The notes under the pieces: model-generated
Seen by the model: the letters and a program-made list of their open reading frames with translations, nothing else
Databases searched by the model: none
What the model was told of the DNA's origin: nothing
Source of the DNA: Pseudomonas batumici
Lineage (GTDB): Bacteria > Pseudomonadota > Gammaproteobacteria > Pseudomonadales > Pseudomonadaceae
NCBI RefSeq assembly: GCF_000820515.1
Contig: NZ_JXDG01000014.1
Location: 62,001 to 126,000 of the forward strand
Reading direction: 5' to 3'
DNA: 64,000 bases
Part shown: piece after piece, positions 42,151-51,519 of the stretch
How the letters are laid out: the number at the start of each line of letters is the position of its first letter
Numbering within the stretch: the first letter of the stretch is position 1
Translations under genes and position numbers: made by a program

Positions 42151-42771
42151 TTATCTGGGGCGGAACATCTTGAACAGGGCTTCCGGACCCAGCTGGAAGT
42201 AGTCCGCCGGGCCACCGCCGCGCAGAATCGGTTCGGCGGCGGCGGTGTCGTAGACCCCATCCTTGAGCAGCCACTTGGCGATATGCACGGCCACCACTTC
42301 GCCGAGCACCAGCCAGGTAGGCACCAATTCCTGATCCGCCCGTTGCAGTTGAATGATCTGGGTGACCTTGCATTCGAAGGACACCGGGCTTTCCTCTACT
42401 CGCGGCACCTGGATGATCCGTGACGCGGCGGGCGTGAGGCCGGCCAGTTCGAATTCATTGATCTCGGCGGGCGCGGCCGCAGAACTCTGGTTCATGGCTT
42501 CGGCCAGGGGCCGGGTGGCGAGGTTCCAGGCGAATTCGCCGGTCTGTTCGATGTTGTTCAGGCTGTCCTTGCGGCCGACGCTGGCGAATCCGACGATCGG
42601 CGGGATGTAGTTGAACGCGTTGAAGAAGCTGTAGGGCGCCAGGTTCAGGCGGCCTTGGGCATCCTGTGAAGAAATCCAGCCGATGGGGCGCGGTCCGACG
42701 ATTGCATTGAACGGGTCGTGGGGCAGGCCGTGGCCGTTGCTGGGTTCGTAGTAGTGGATAGCGTCGGACAT
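42151..42771 (-). CDS. Flavin reductase-like protein
   Basis: This 206-residue protein has the FMN-binding split-barrel with IVGPRPIGWISS, LAPYSFFNAFNY and the conserved SFECKV strand. It supplies reduced flavin or reduces flavin itself. The start MSDAIHYYEP is chosen because the longer frame runs into REPIN sequence. Confidence 0.87.
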   Translation of the reverse strand: MSDAIHYYEPSNGHGLPHDPFNAIVGPRPIGWISSQDAQGRLNLAPYSFFNAFNYIPPIVGFASVGRKDSLNNIEQTGEFAWNLATRPLAEAMNQSSAAAPAEINEFELAGLTPAASRIIQVPRVEESPVSFECKVTQIIQLQRADQELVPTWLVLGEVVAVHIAKWLLKDGVYDTAAAEPILRGGGPADYFQLGPEALFKMFRPR

Positions 42772-42855
42772 GGTTCGAAGGTTTCCAGGGACTGGATGAA
42801 CAAGGGAAGGCGATAGTGTGCGACGCGGGGCGAGGAAATGCGATAGGTCTGAGTT

Positions 42856-42956
42856 TGTAGGAGCCGGCTTGCTGGCGATTGAGGCCAGTGCGTCTTGCAT
42901 CGCCTGATCGATCGCCATCGTCGGAACGCCGCCCGCAGCAAGCCGGCTCCCACAGG
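42856..42956. repeat. REPIN 5
   Basis: Arms TGTAGGAGCCGGCTTGCTGG and CAGCAAGCCGGCTCCCACA in inverted orientation. Confidence 0.85.
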
Positions 42957-42979
42957 TTTCGCGGAATTTTCAGGAACCC

Positions 42980-43011
42980 AAAAAACGACTAAGCCCGGCC
43001 GAAGCCGGGCT
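42980..43011 (-). terminator. Terminator of the tandem-repeat gene
   Basis: An 8-bp GC-rich stem AGCCCGGC/GCCGGGCT with a CGAA loop is followed on the minus strand by TAGTCG and six T residues; it starts 19 bases after the stop codon. Confidence 0.9.
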
Positions 43012-43029
43012 GCAAGGCTAACTCGCGGG

Positions 43030-43557
43030 TTAGCTGATGGCAGCAGCGCCAGGAGTCTTGTCGTAGCCGTCAGCAGCGACAGCGTTGGCACCTGGGGTCT
43101 TGTCGTAACCGTCAGCGGCGACAGCGTTGGCACCTGGGGTCTTGTCGTAACCGTCAGCGGCGACAGCGTTGGCGCCAGGAGTCTTGTCGTAGCCGTCAGC
43201 AGCGACAGCGTTGGCGCCTGGGGTCTTGTCGTAACCGTCGGCAGCGACAGCGTTGGCACCTGGAGTCTTGTCGTAGCCGTCAGCAGCAACCGCGTTGGCA
43301 CCTGGGGTCTTGTCGTAGCCGTCAGCGGCGACAGCGTTGGCACCTGGGGTTTTGTCGTAGCCGTCAGCAGCGACAGCGTTGGCACCTGGAGTCTTGTCGT
43401 AGCCATCAGCAGCAACAGCATTGGCGCCTGGAGTCTTATCGTAACCATCAGCCGCCACGGTGTAGGCGCTGCCAGGGGTTTTGTCATAGCCATCGGCAGC
43501 GAAGGTGTTTGCAGCCAGTACCGAAAGGGCCAGGGCGAAGATCAGTTTGGTTTTCAT
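43030..43557 (-). CDS. Exported tandem-repeat protein (14-residue units)
   Basis: This 175-residue protein has a clear signal peptide (about residues 1-20, ending ANTFA). The whole mature part is eleven units of the form AADGYDKTPG; nine middle units are the exact 14-mer AADGYDKTPGANAV, with longer first (SAYTV) and last (AAAIS) variants. It has no cysteine, tryptophan or long hydrophobic part and would be disordered, each unit with a D-G-Y-D and a Pro turn. Its ribosome-binding site AGGAGC is good and it has its own terminator, so it is expressed as a monocistronic unit. I do not recognise the family. Confidence 0.85.
   Translation of the reverse strand: MKTKLIFALALSVLAANTFAADGYDKTPGSAYTVAADGYDKTPGANAVAADGYDKTPGANAVAADGYDKTPGANAVAADGYDKTPGANAVAADGYDKTPGANAVAADGYDKTPGANAVAADGYDKTPGANAVAADGYDKTPGANAVAADGYDKTPGANAVAADGYDKTPGAAAIS
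43033..43500. repeat. 42-bp tandem repeat array in coding sequence
   Basis: The coding repeat has a 42-bp period. Copies differ at synonymous positions (CCT/CCA, GGG/GGA, GCG/GCA) while the peptide stays the same. Confidence 0.9.
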
Positions 43558-43873
43558 GGTGGTTGCTCCTGAAAGGTGTTCGTTTTGTTCAGTGGGTGTG
43601 GAAGTGATTTTACGCTTGTAAATTTGATTAAAAAGCGCAAAAAAACGCTTAAATTTATCGTATAAATCGATGTGTTTGGCGCCAGAAAAGGTCGGCATCC
43701 AACGTGATGCCAAGGGGCCGGGGCCAGGTCGATTTAAGGTAGGGTCAGAATGTCGCTTGGAAATTAACTGACTATTAATTCAGATAATTCTTTTGCGATC
43801 GCGCAAAAAATGCGTCGGGATCGCCCTGTAAGGGCGTAAGTGAAGGGGCGCGCGGTCTTGCAAACACCGCGAA
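43558..43873. other. AT-rich upstream region of the repeat gene
   Basis: About 316 bp with marked AT-rich parts, including AAGCG/CGCTT arms around a seven-A loop (43634-43650) and a TTTTGCG-ATCG-CGCAAAA inverted repeat (43791-43808). It should contain the promoter of the repeat gene; I see no coding sequence. Confidence 0.45.
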
Positions 43874-43978
43874 CCTTGTAGGAGCCGGCTTGTCGGGACG
43901 CCGCACCGCGGCGATGGCGTCCGCATGGACGCCGCAAGGCTCAAGGGCCTCATCGCCGGCAAGCCGGCTCCTACAAGG
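43874..43978. repeat. REPIN 6
   Basis: Inverted arms TTGTAGGAGCCGGCTTG and CAAGCCGGCTCCTACAA. Confidence 0.85.
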
Positions 43979-43996
43979 GCACAGCGGCGTCGTTAC

Positions 43997-45319
43997 TTAG
44001 TCGGTCTCGATCCGCGAATGCTTGCGGGTGTCCTTCATGGTCACGTACACCAGCAGCGAACAGGCGATGCAGGCCGTCACGTACCAGTAGTAACCGGTTT
44101 CCATGCCGATGCTCTTGAACCACAGCGCAATGTATTCCGCGGTGCCGCCGAAGATCGATACGGTCAGGGCATACGGCAGGCCCACGCCCAGCGCGCGGAT
44201 TTCAGTCGGGAACAGCTCGGCCTTCACCACCGCGTTGATCGAGGTGTAGCCGCTGACGATGATCAGCGCCGCCATGATCAGGAAGAACGCGCCCCACCAG
44301 GTCTGGATGGTGTGCAGGGTGCTCAGGATCGGCACGGTGAACAGCGTCCCGAGGATGCCGAAGGCAATCAGGATCGGCCGCCGCCCGAGCTTGTCCGACA
44401 GCGCCCCGACCAGCGGTTGCAGGCACATGAACAGGAACAGCGTCGCCGCGGAAATGGTGGTGGAGTCGGCGATGCTCATGCCGACCGTGTTCACCAGGTA
44501 TTTCTGCATGTAGGTGGTGTAGGTGTAGAACGCCAGGGTGCCGCCCATGGTCAGGCCGACCACGGTCATCAGTTCCTTGGGATGACGCATCAAGGTGCGC
44601 ATCAGGCTCTCTTTCGGCTTTTCCTTCTTCTGGGTGAAGGACTCGGTCTCTTCCATGCCGCGCCGCAGGTAGAGCGCCACCACGGCACACAGGGCGCCGA
44701 TGCCGAACGGAATCCGCCAGCCCCAGTCCTGCAGCTGTTCGGTGCTGAGGGTCTGTTGCAGCACGATCAGTACCGCCAGGGCGATGAGCTGGCCGGAGAT
44801 CAGGGTCACGTACTGGAAGCTGGAGAAGAAGCCGCGGCGTTCCTTGGTCGCCATCTCGCTGAGGTAGGTGGCCGAGGTGCCGTATTCGCCGCCGACCGAC
44901 AGGCCCTGCATCAGGCGGGCGACCACCAGCAGGATCGGCGCGCCGACGCCGATGGTTTCATAGCCCGGGGTGAGGGCGATGATCAGGGAGCCCGCGCACA
45001 TCAGCAGGACCGAGGCCATCAGGGCGGCCTTGCGACCCTTGCGGTCGGCGTAGAGGCCCATCAGCCAGCCGCCGATCGGACGCATCAGGAAACCCACGGC
45101 GAAGATCGCGGCGGTGTTGAGGAGCTGGGCGGTGGTGTCGCCCTTGGGGAAGAAGACCTTGGCGAAGTACAGCGAGAACGCGGCGTAGACGTACCAGTCG
45201 TACCATTCGACCATGTTGCCGACCGAGCCGCTGAAGATCGATTTCAGACGGCTGGAGGTGGTTCTTTCTTTGGCCGGCACGGTCGCCGACCCCAGGGGCA
45301 GGGTAGTGGAGTTATCCAT
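43997..45319 (-). CDS. MHS-family dicarboxylate/alpha-ketoglutarate transporter
   Basis: This 440-residue twelve-span protein has the metabolite:H+ symporter signature VGNMVEWYDWYVYAAFSLYF, GGEYGTSATYLSEM and a long central loop. It resembles KgtP and the P. aeruginosa C5-dicarboxylate transporter controlled by MifS/MifR. A sigma-54 promoter and the NtrC-type regulator pair next to it support this. The exact substrate (alpha-ketoglutarate or another C4-C5 acid) is inferred. Confidence 0.85.
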   Translation of the reverse strand: MDNSTTLPLGSATVPAKERTTSSRLKSIFSGSVGNMVEWYDWYVYAAFSLYFAKVFFPKGDTTAQLLNTAAIFAVGFLMRPIGGWLMGLYADRKGRKAALMASVLLMCAGSLIIALTPGYETIGVGAPILLVVARLMQGLSVGGEYGTSATYLSEMATKERRGFFSSFQYVTLISGQLIALAVLIVLQQTLSTEQLQDWGWRIPFGIGALCAVVALYLRRGMEETESFTQKKEKPKESLMRTLMRHPKELMTVVGLTMGGTLAFYTYTTYMQKYLVNTVGMSIADSTTISAATLFLFMCLQPLVGALSDKLGRRPILIAFGILGTLFTVPILSTLHTIQTWWGAFFLIMAALIIVSGYTSINAVVKAELFPTEIRALGVGLPYALTVSIFGGTAEYIALWFKSIGMETGYYWYVTACIACSLLVYVTMKDTRKHSRIETD

Positions 45320-45380
45320 CAGGGAACCTTCAAGTCATTGTTTTTGTGGAGCGCGCGCAAGCGCAGCCTGACAGGGCTAT

Positions 45381-45397
45381 AGCAGGAGCTGTGCCAA
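45381..45397 (-). promoter_or_regulatory. Sigma-54 promoter of the transporter gene
   Basis: The minus strand reads TTGGCACAGCTCCTGCT, with GG and GC separated by exactly 10 bases as required for the -24/-12 elements. The predicted transcript leader is about 50 bases. Confidence 0.8.
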
Positions 45398-45436
45398 GGG
45401 GCGAAGGCCCGGTTTAGACGGGGTGGCGGGAATCTG

Positions 45437-45454
45437 TGAGCGGAAATCCGCTCA
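45437..45454. promoter_or_regulatory. Candidate enhancer site for the NtrC-type regulator
   Basis: A perfect palindrome TGAGCGGA-AA-TCCGCTCA lies 40 bp upstream of the -24 element. A related half-site AAGCGG follows at about 45464-45476. Confidence 0.6.
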
Positions 45455-45513
45455 TGGACGATCAAGCGGTAAGCGGAAAATTGCCGATGTCTCGGGTGTT
45501 TGGGAGATGGCTA

Positions 45514-45593
45514 TCGCGAGCAAGCTTGCTCCTACAGGGTGTACAGCAGTCTTGTGATCGACGCCGGCCCTGTAGGAGCAAGCTTGCTCGCGA
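45514..45593. repeat. REPIN 7, reversed arm orientation
   Basis: Arms 45514-45538 and 45569-45593 are perfect 25-bp complements. The GCTCCTACAGG ends point inward, opposite to the other REPINs here. Confidence 0.85.
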
Positions 45594-45626
45594 GACGGCC
45601 TGCCAGACGAAACATGAACTGAGGAT

Positions 45627-46958
45627 TCACTCGTCCTTGAGGAACATTTCACGTACCAGGCCATGACGCTGCATTTTCTCATTGAAGGTGCGGCGCGGCA
45701 GTTGCAGTTCTTCGAGTACCGCTTTCACATCTCCCTTGTGCCGGGTCAGGGCCGAACGCAGGCACTGCGCTTCAAACGCCTCCTGCTGCGCCGCCAGGGA
45801 TTGGCCCGGATCGATGCCTTCGGGCTCCGGTTCACCCAGGCCGAGTATCGAGCGTTCGGCGACGTTGGCCAGCTCCCGCACATTGCCCGGCCAGTCATGG
45901 CTCAACAGACGGCTCAGTTGCGCTCCGCCCAACGGCGTCGAGGTCCGCCCCAGTCGCTGCGCCGCGCCGTAGGCGAAGTGCTCGAACAGCAAGGGGATAT
46001 CTTCGCGTCGCTCGCGCAACGGCGGCAGGCGCAATTGCGCCACCGTCAGCCGATAGGCCAGGTCCTCGCGAAAACGTCCGGCCCGCGCCTCGTCGAGCAA
46101 ATCGGGCTTGGTCGCCGCGACGATGCGCAGGTCCACCGCGATGCTCTGGTTCGAACCCAGCCGCTCCAGCTTCTGTTCCTGCAACACCCGCAGCAGTTTC
46201 ACCTGCTGGGCCAGCGGCATGCTTTCGATTTCGTCGAGAAACAGCGTGCCGCCATCGGCGTACTCCAGCTTGCCGATGCGCTTGCCCTGGGCCCCGGTAA
46301 AGGCCCCGCTTTCATGGCCGAACAACTCGGCTTCAAACAAGGCTTCGGGAATCGCCGCGCAGTTGAGGGCGACAAACGGCTTGTCGGCCCTCGGCCCGAA
46401 ATCATGCAGGCAGCGCGCGACCAACTCCTTGCCGCTGCCGGTTTCGCCGCGGATCAGCACATTGACCGGCAACGCTGCCAGCTCCAGCACCTGCCGACGC
46501 AGGGTCTGCAGGCTACGGGACACTCCCAGTAGGCTGCGCTCAAGTCGCGAGCGATGGTCCGCCTGTTCGTGCAACTGGCGGTTTTCCAGCACCAGGCGGC
46601 GCTTCTCCATGGCCCGGGCGAGGCTGGCGAGCAGGGTCTGCGGGCTGAAGGGTTTTTCCAGGAAGTCGTAGGCCCCGTCGCGCATGGCTTCCACCGCCAT
46701 GGGCACATCGCCGTGACCGGTCAGCAGGATCACTGGCAAGTCGCAATCGTGTTCCCGCAAGCGCGCCAGCAATTCCAGGCCGTCCATGCCAGGCATGCGC
46801 ACGTCGCTGAGGATCACCCCGGGGAAATCCCGTGGCAGTTGCGCCAGGCACTCCTCGGCGCGGCTGAAGGTCTGCACCTGGAATCCCGACAGGCTCAACC
46901 ATTGCTCCACGGCCGTGCGGATGCTGGCTTCGTCATCGACCACGATCACGGCGTTCAT
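45627..46958 (-). CDS. NtrC/DctD-family sigma-54 response regulator
   Basis: This 443-residue regulator has a receiver domain with phospho-acceptor Asp52 (SDVRMPGMDG), an AAA+ domain with Walker A GETGSGKE, the sigma-54 contact loop GAFTGA, and a C-terminal Fis-type helix-turn-helix. It overlaps the kinase gene by four bases. With the kinase it should activate the adjacent sigma-54 promoter, as DctBD and MifSR do. Confidence 0.9.
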   Translation of the reverse strand: MNAVIVVDDEASIRTAVEQWLSLSGFQVQTFSRAEECLAQLPRDFPGVILSDVRMPGMDGLELLARLREHDCDLPVILLTGHGDVPMAVEAMRDGAYDFLEKPFSPQTLLASLARAMEKRRLVLENRQLHEQADHRSRLERSLLGVSRSLQTLRRQVLELAALPVNVLIRGETGSGKELVARCLHDFGPRADKPFVALNCAAIPEALFEAELFGHESGAFTGAQGKRIGKLEYADGGTLFLDEIESMPLAQQVKLLRVLQEQKLERLGSNQSIAVDLRIVAATKPDLLDEARAGRFREDLAYRLTVAQLRLPPLRERREDIPLLFEHFAYGAAQRLGRTSTPLGGAQLSRLLSHDWPGNVRELANVAERSILGLGEPEPEGIDPGQSLAAQQEAFEAQCLRSALTRHKGDVKAVLEELQLPRRTFNEKMQRHGLVREMFLKDE

Positions 46959-48718
46959 CGAGTATTCATCTCCGGGGCTATCGGCAGGGTCAGGCTGAAG
47001 TGGGCGCCGCCCTGGCGATTGTCGACGCTCAGGCGGCCGTCCAGTTCATGGACGATGGCATAAGAAACCGCCAGGCCCAGGCCCAGCCCTTCGCCCACCG
47101 GCTTGGTGGTGAAGAACGGGTCGAAGACCTTCGCCAGGTGTTCCTCGGCGATACCGCCGCCGCTGTCGCCAACGGTCAACAACCACAGCGGCGGGCGCGC
47201 CTCGATGCGGATCTCCAGGCGTTTGAGCGGTTTGTCGTGCATGGCATCCAGGGCGTTGCGCAACAGGTTGATCAGCACCTGCTCCAGGCGAATGGCATCG
47301 CCACGGACCCAGGCCGGACGGGTCAGATGCAGCACGCTGCTGACCGCGTCTTCACGCAGGCGCGGCTCCAGCAGCTGCAACGCCTGATCCACCACGCCGG
47401 CCAGGTCGAGGGGCTCGCGCAGGCCGCTGGGGCTTTGGCGTGCGTAGGTCTTCAAGTGGCCGGTGAGGGCCGCCATGCGGGTCAGCATCTGGTCCAGGGG
47501 ATCGAGGGCCTGGTGGGCCGCCTCGATCCGACCGTGGTCGAGCAGCAGGCGCAAGGTGGCTAATTGCATGCGCTGGGCGGTCAGCGGCTGGTTGATCTCA
47601 TGGGCGAGGGCCGCGGACATCTGCCCCAGCGCCGCCAGCTTGGCCGATTGCACCAGGCCGTCCTGGGCGGTGCGCAGGTCGCGGGTGCGTTCCTCCACCA
47701 GGCGCTCCAGCTCTTCGCGACTGCGTTGGCGCAGGCGTGCCAGGCGCCAGCGTTGGCTGAGGAACAGCAGCAGGAACACCAGCGCCAGCCACAGGCCGGC
47801 AGCGGCGAGACCGGCATTGCGCCGCTCCTCGGCGGCCATCTGCGGTTTGCGCAGCAGGTGCAGGGTCCAGTCTTCCGGGGGCAGCGGCAGCGACTCCCAG
47901 AGGTAGTCGGCGCGACCGTCCGGAGCGTCGACCCGGGTCAGGTAGCTGTTGTCGCCGAACACCTGCAAGGAGCGGTATTCGAGGGGGCTCAAGGACTGCT
48001 TGTCATATTGCCGGGTACTGCCGATTTCGCTGCGGTCGGTGTCGTGCAGCGGTCGCAGCAGGCGATAGCGCCAGCCGGGCTGGTTGGCAATGAACACGAT
48101 GTCGCGGGCATCGCTGACCAGCAGGGTGTCATTGCCTTTGCTCCATTCGTGTTCCAGCTCCGGAAACTCCAGCTTCACCACCATCGCCCCGAGGAATTCG
48201 CCGTTGTCGCCGGTCACCGCGCTGGCGAGAAAATAACCGGGAATGCCGCTGGTCACGCCCACGGCATAGAAGCGCCCGCTGCCCTCGGCGCGGGTCTGGT
48301 TGAAGTAGGGACGAAACCCGTAGTCGTGGCCGACGTAGCTGCTGGGCAGGCGCCAGTTGCTGGCGGCCACCGACAGGCCGTTGCGGTCCAGCAGTTGCAG
48401 GGTGGAGGAGCGCGCCGCGCCGTTGATCCGTTCCAGTTTGCGGTTCAGGGCGTCCTGTTGGGTCGCGTCGATGGGACCGGTCAGGGCCGCGCGCAGTTGC
48501 GGGTCGAGGGCGAGCACGGCGGGCAGCGCACGGTAGCGTTCGATCAGGGTGTGCAGGGCGTTGGCGTAGAGTGTCAGCTGCGCCTTGCCGCGCGCGGCGT
48601 CGTCCACCAGGGCCTGTTGTTCGGCGCGCTGCATGGCCCAGCCGGCGGCCAGGACGGTGCCGGCGAGAATCAGCAGGGTGTAGAGCGCCAGACGCAGGAA
48701 ACGGGGAATCGGCGACAT
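46955..48718 (-). CDS. DctB-type sensor histidine kinase
   Basis: This 587-residue membrane kinase has two spans (about residues 8-28 and 303-322), a periplasmic dCache-type sensor between them, a coiled-coil linker, the H-box LAHEINQPL with phospho-acceptor His373, and an HATPase domain with the [16 protein letters not shown] and [10 protein letters not shown] motifs. Such sensors bind C4-C5 dicarboxylates. The internal start [10 protein letters not shown] is preferred so that the first span is N-terminal. Confidence 0.9.
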   Translation of the reverse strand: MSPIPRFLRLALYTLLILAGTVLAAGWAMQRAEQQALVDDAARGKAQLTLYANALHTLIERYRALPAVLALDPQLRAALTGPIDATQQDALNRKLERINGAARSSTLQLLDRNGLSVAASNWRLPSSYVGHDYGFRPYFNQTRAEGSGRFYAVGVTSGIPGYFLASAVTGDNGEFLGAMVVKLEFPELEHEWSKGNDTLLVSDARDIVFIANQPGWRYRLLRPLHDTDRSEIGSTRQYDKQSLSPLEYRSLQVFGDNSYLTRVDAPDGRADYLWESLPLPPEDWTLHLLRKPQMAAEERRNAGLAAAGLWLALVFLLLFLSQRWRLARLRQRSREELERLVEERTRDLRTAQDGLVQSAKLAALGQMSAALAHEINQPLTAQRMQLATLRLLLDHGRIEAAHQALDPLDQMLTRMAALTGHLKTYARQSPSGLREPLDLAGVVDQALQLLEPRLREDAVSSVLHLTRPAWVRGDAIRLEQVLINLLRNALDAMHDKPLKRLEIRIEARPPLWLLTVGDSGGGIAEEHLAKVFDPFFTTKPVGEGLGLGLAVSYAIVHELDGRLSVDNRQGGAHFSLTLPIAPEMNTR

Positions 48719-48814
48719 GCGGGTAACGACAGGCTGGACAGGGTCGGGAAAGATAGCATGTCGGCTTTGGCGCTGCCTTTGCCGGCGAGCGCTTTTACCC
48801 AGGGGAAACACGGA

Positions 48815-48918
48815 CCTTGTAGGAGCCGGCTTGCTGGCGATGGCGTCCGGATGGGCGCTGCAAGGCTCAAGGGCCGCATCGCTGCGATGCGGCGTCCCGA
48901 CAAGCCAGCTCCTACAGG
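48815..48918. repeat. REPIN 8
   Basis: Inverted arms TTGTAGGAGCCGGCTTGCTG and CAAGCCAGCTCCTACA just after the bglX stop. Confidence 0.85.
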
Positions 48919-48928
48919 TTTGGCAGGG

Positions 48929-51220
48929 TTACAGCAGGTTGAAACTCTGTTGCTTCACGTCCACCGAATCCAGGCCGATCTGCACGTTGAATTCACCCGG
49001 TTCCGCGGCGTACTTCAACTGGGTGTTGTAGAACTTCAGGTCGTTCTCGTCGATGTCGAAGTGAATGACCTTCTGCTCGCCCGCCTTGAGCATCACCTTC
49101 TGGAAGTTCTTCAGTTCCTTGACCGGACGGATCATGGAACCTGCAACATCCTGGATATACAACTGCACCACGGTCTCGCCATCACGCTTGCCGGTGTTCT
49201 TGAGCGTGATGCTGGCATCGAGCTTGCCGTTCTTTTTCAGCGTGGTCGACGACAGCGCCATGTCGCTCAGGCTGAAATCGGTGTAGCTCAGGCCGTAGCC
49301 GAAGGGGTACAGCGGGGTGTTTTCCTCGTCGAAGTACTGCGAGGTGTAGTTGCCCGGCTTGCCCGGGGTGTACGGACGGCCGATGGTCAGGTGGTTGTAG
49401 TACATCGGTACCTGGCCGACCGAGCGCGGGAAGGTGATCGGCAGCTTGCCCGACGGGTTGTAGTCGCCGAACAGCACGTCGGCGATGGCGTTGCCGCCCT
49501 CGGTGCCGCTGAACCAGGTTTCCAGCACGGCATCGGCCTGGTCCTGCTCCTGGCCGATGGTCAGCGGACGGCCGTTCATCAGCACCAGCACCAGCGGCTT
49601 GCCGGTGGCCTTGAGGGCCTTGATCAGTTCACGCTGGCTGGCCGGGATGTTCAGGTCGGTACGGCTCGACGACTCGTGGGACATGCCCCGCGACTCGCCC
49701 ACCGCGGCGATCACCACGTCCGCCTGCTGCGCGGCCTTGACCGCTTCGTCGATCATCTGCTGTGCCGGGCGCGGGTCGTCCACCACTTCCGGGGCGTCGA
49801 AGTTGAGGAAGTTCAGGTAGTCCACGACCTTCTTGTCGGCGGTGATGTTCGAGCCGCGGGCATAGACCAGTTGGCCCTTATCACCCAAAGCGCGGCTCAT
49901 GCCGTCATACAGCGTGACCGATTGTGCCGGCAGGCCGGCGGCGGCCCAGCTGCCCATCATGTCGATCGGCGCCTTGGCCAGCGGGCCGACCAGGGCGATC
50001 TTCGCCGATTTCTGCAGCGGCAGGGTCTGCCCCTGGTTCTTCAGCAGGACCAGGCTGCGGCGCGCGATATCCCGGGCATCGCTACGGTGCAGGCGGCTTT
50101 CGGCGTTGGTGTCGGCCGGATCGTCCTCGGCCTTGCCGATACGCAGGTACGGGTCCTTGAACAGGCCCATGTCGTACTTGGCACCGAGCACTTCACGCAC
50201 GGCATTGTCCAGCTCGCGCTGCGGCACTTCGCCGGACTTGATCAGCCCCGGCAGCTCCTTGCCATAGAGCGAGTCGTTCATGCTCATGTCGATGCCGGCC
50301 TTGATCGCCAGCTTGGCCGCCTCGCGACCGTCCTTGGCGACGCCATGCTTGAGCAGTTCGAAAATCGCCCCGTGGTCGCTCACCGCCAGGCCCTTGAAGC
50401 CCCAGTCCTTGCGCAGCAGGTCCTGCATCAACCAGGTGTTGGAGGTGGCGGGGACGCCATTGACCGAGTTCAGGGCGACCATTACCCCGCCGGCGCCGGC
50501 GTCGATGGCGGCGCGATAGGGCGGCAGGTAGGTCTGGTACATCTTCACCGGGCTCATGTCGACCACGTTGTAGTCGCGACCGCCTTCCACCGCGCCGTAG
50601 AGGGCGAAGTGCTTGACGCTGGCCATGATGCTGTCCGGCTCGCTCGGGCTCTTGCCCTGGTAGGCGTGGACCATCACCTTGGCGATGCGCGAGACCAGGT
50701 AGGTGTCTTCGCCGAAGCCTTCGGAGGTCCGGCCCCAGCGCGGGTCACGGGAAATATCGACCATGGGCGCGAAGGTGATGTCCAGGCTGTCGGCGCTGGC
50801 TTCCTGGGCGGCGATGCGTCCGGAGCGGCCGATGGCGTCCATGTCCCAGCTGGAGGCCAGGCCCAGGCTGATGGGGAAAATGGTCCGGTGGCCGTGGATC
50901 ACGTCATAGGCGAAGAACATCGGGATCTTCAGCCGGCTGCGCATGGCCGCGTCCTGCATCGGACGGTTTTCCGGGCGGGAGATGGAGTTGAAGGTGCCGC
51001 CGATGTTGCCGGCGGCGATTTCCTTGCGGATCAGTTCCCGGGGCATTTCCGGGCCGATGCTGATCAGGCGCAACTGGCCGATCTTTTCCTCGAGGGTCAT
51101 CTGCTTCATCAGTCGGGCGATGAAGGCGTCCTTGTTTTCAAGGGGGGCGGGCTTTGTGTCAGCCACTACCGGGAGACTGGCCAGGCCAATGGCGAGGCCC
51201 AGCAAACACAGCTTCTTCAT
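48929..51220 (-). CDS. bglX: Periplasmic beta-glucosidase, GH3
   Basis: This 763-residue enzyme has a signal peptide (about residues 1-20), the GH3 barrel with nucleophile Asp in GLAVSDHGAI, the sandwich domain with EEhis-like acid/base segment, and the fibronectin-like C-terminal domain. It hydrolyses terminal beta-glucosyl residues in the periplasm. Length equals E. coli BglX (765). It is monocistronic. Confidence 0.93.
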   Translation of the reverse strand: MKKLCLLGLAIGLASLPVVADTKPAPLENKDAFIARLMKQMTLEEKIGQLRLISIGPEMPRELIRKEIAAGNIGGTFNSISRPENRPMQDAAMRSRLKIPMFFAYDVIHGHRTIFPISLGLASSWDMDAIGRSGRIAAQEASADSLDITFAPMVDISRDPRWGRTSEGFGEDTYLVSRIAKVMVHAYQGKSPSEPDSIMASVKHFALYGAVEGGRDYNVVDMSPVKMYQTYLPPYRAAIDAGAGGVMVALNSVNGVPATSNTWLMQDLLRKDWGFKGLAVSDHGAIFELLKHGVAKDGREAAKLAIKAGIDMSMNDSLYGKELPGLIKSGEVPQRELDNAVREVLGAKYDMGLFKDPYLRIGKAEDDPADTNAESRLHRSDARDIARRSLVLLKNQGQTLPLQKSAKIALVGPLAKAPIDMMGSWAAAGLPAQSVTLYDGMSRALGDKGQLVYARGSNITADKKVVDYLNFLNFDAPEVVDDPRPAQQMIDEAVKAAQQADVVIAAVGESRGMSHESSSRTDLNIPASQRELIKALKATGKPLVLVLMNGRPLTIGQEQDQADAVLETWFSGTEGGNAIADVLFGDYNPSGKLPITFPRSVGQVPMYYNHLTIGRPYTPGKPGNYTSQYFDEENTPLYPFGYGLSYTDFSLSDMALSSTTLKKNGKLDASITLKNTGKRDGETVVQLYIQDVAGSMIRPVKELKNFQKVMLKAGEQKVIHFDIDENDLKFYNTQLKYAAEPGEFNVQIGLDSVDVKQQSFNLL

Positions 51221-51519
51221 GAATGATTATCTCGGGGGCCCGGTCCGGCGACCAGTCGTTGCGCACTGGCCGGGCTGTTTAGTTATAAGGAGCGATTATT
51301 GTGGTGCCGGTTGATCCAGCACAGTTGCGAACGGTTTTTTGCGCTGGGCACCTTTTAGCCGATTGGCTTCATACATTCCAGTGGCGGCGGCGGATTATGC
51401 CCCACCGGCAGGCATGATCCCATTCATCGTTTCGGCGTGGCGGACCGTCGACGGCCGTCGGGCTGGTATAATGCCGCCCCTCTTTGATCCGATTCCCGCA
51501 CGCCCGAGGCACCTTTTAC

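Noticed and set aside
43033-43500. Regular 42-bp repeats resembling a CRISPR or minisatellite array
   Set aside because: The repeats are contiguous with no unique spacers and keep a signal-peptide-led reading frame, so they are coding tandem repeats.
47564-51226. A very long open frame on the plus strand (over 1200 codons) opposite bglX and the kinase
   Set aside because: It is antisense to clearly recognised genes and its composition is the mirror of their high-GC third positions; it shows no domain.
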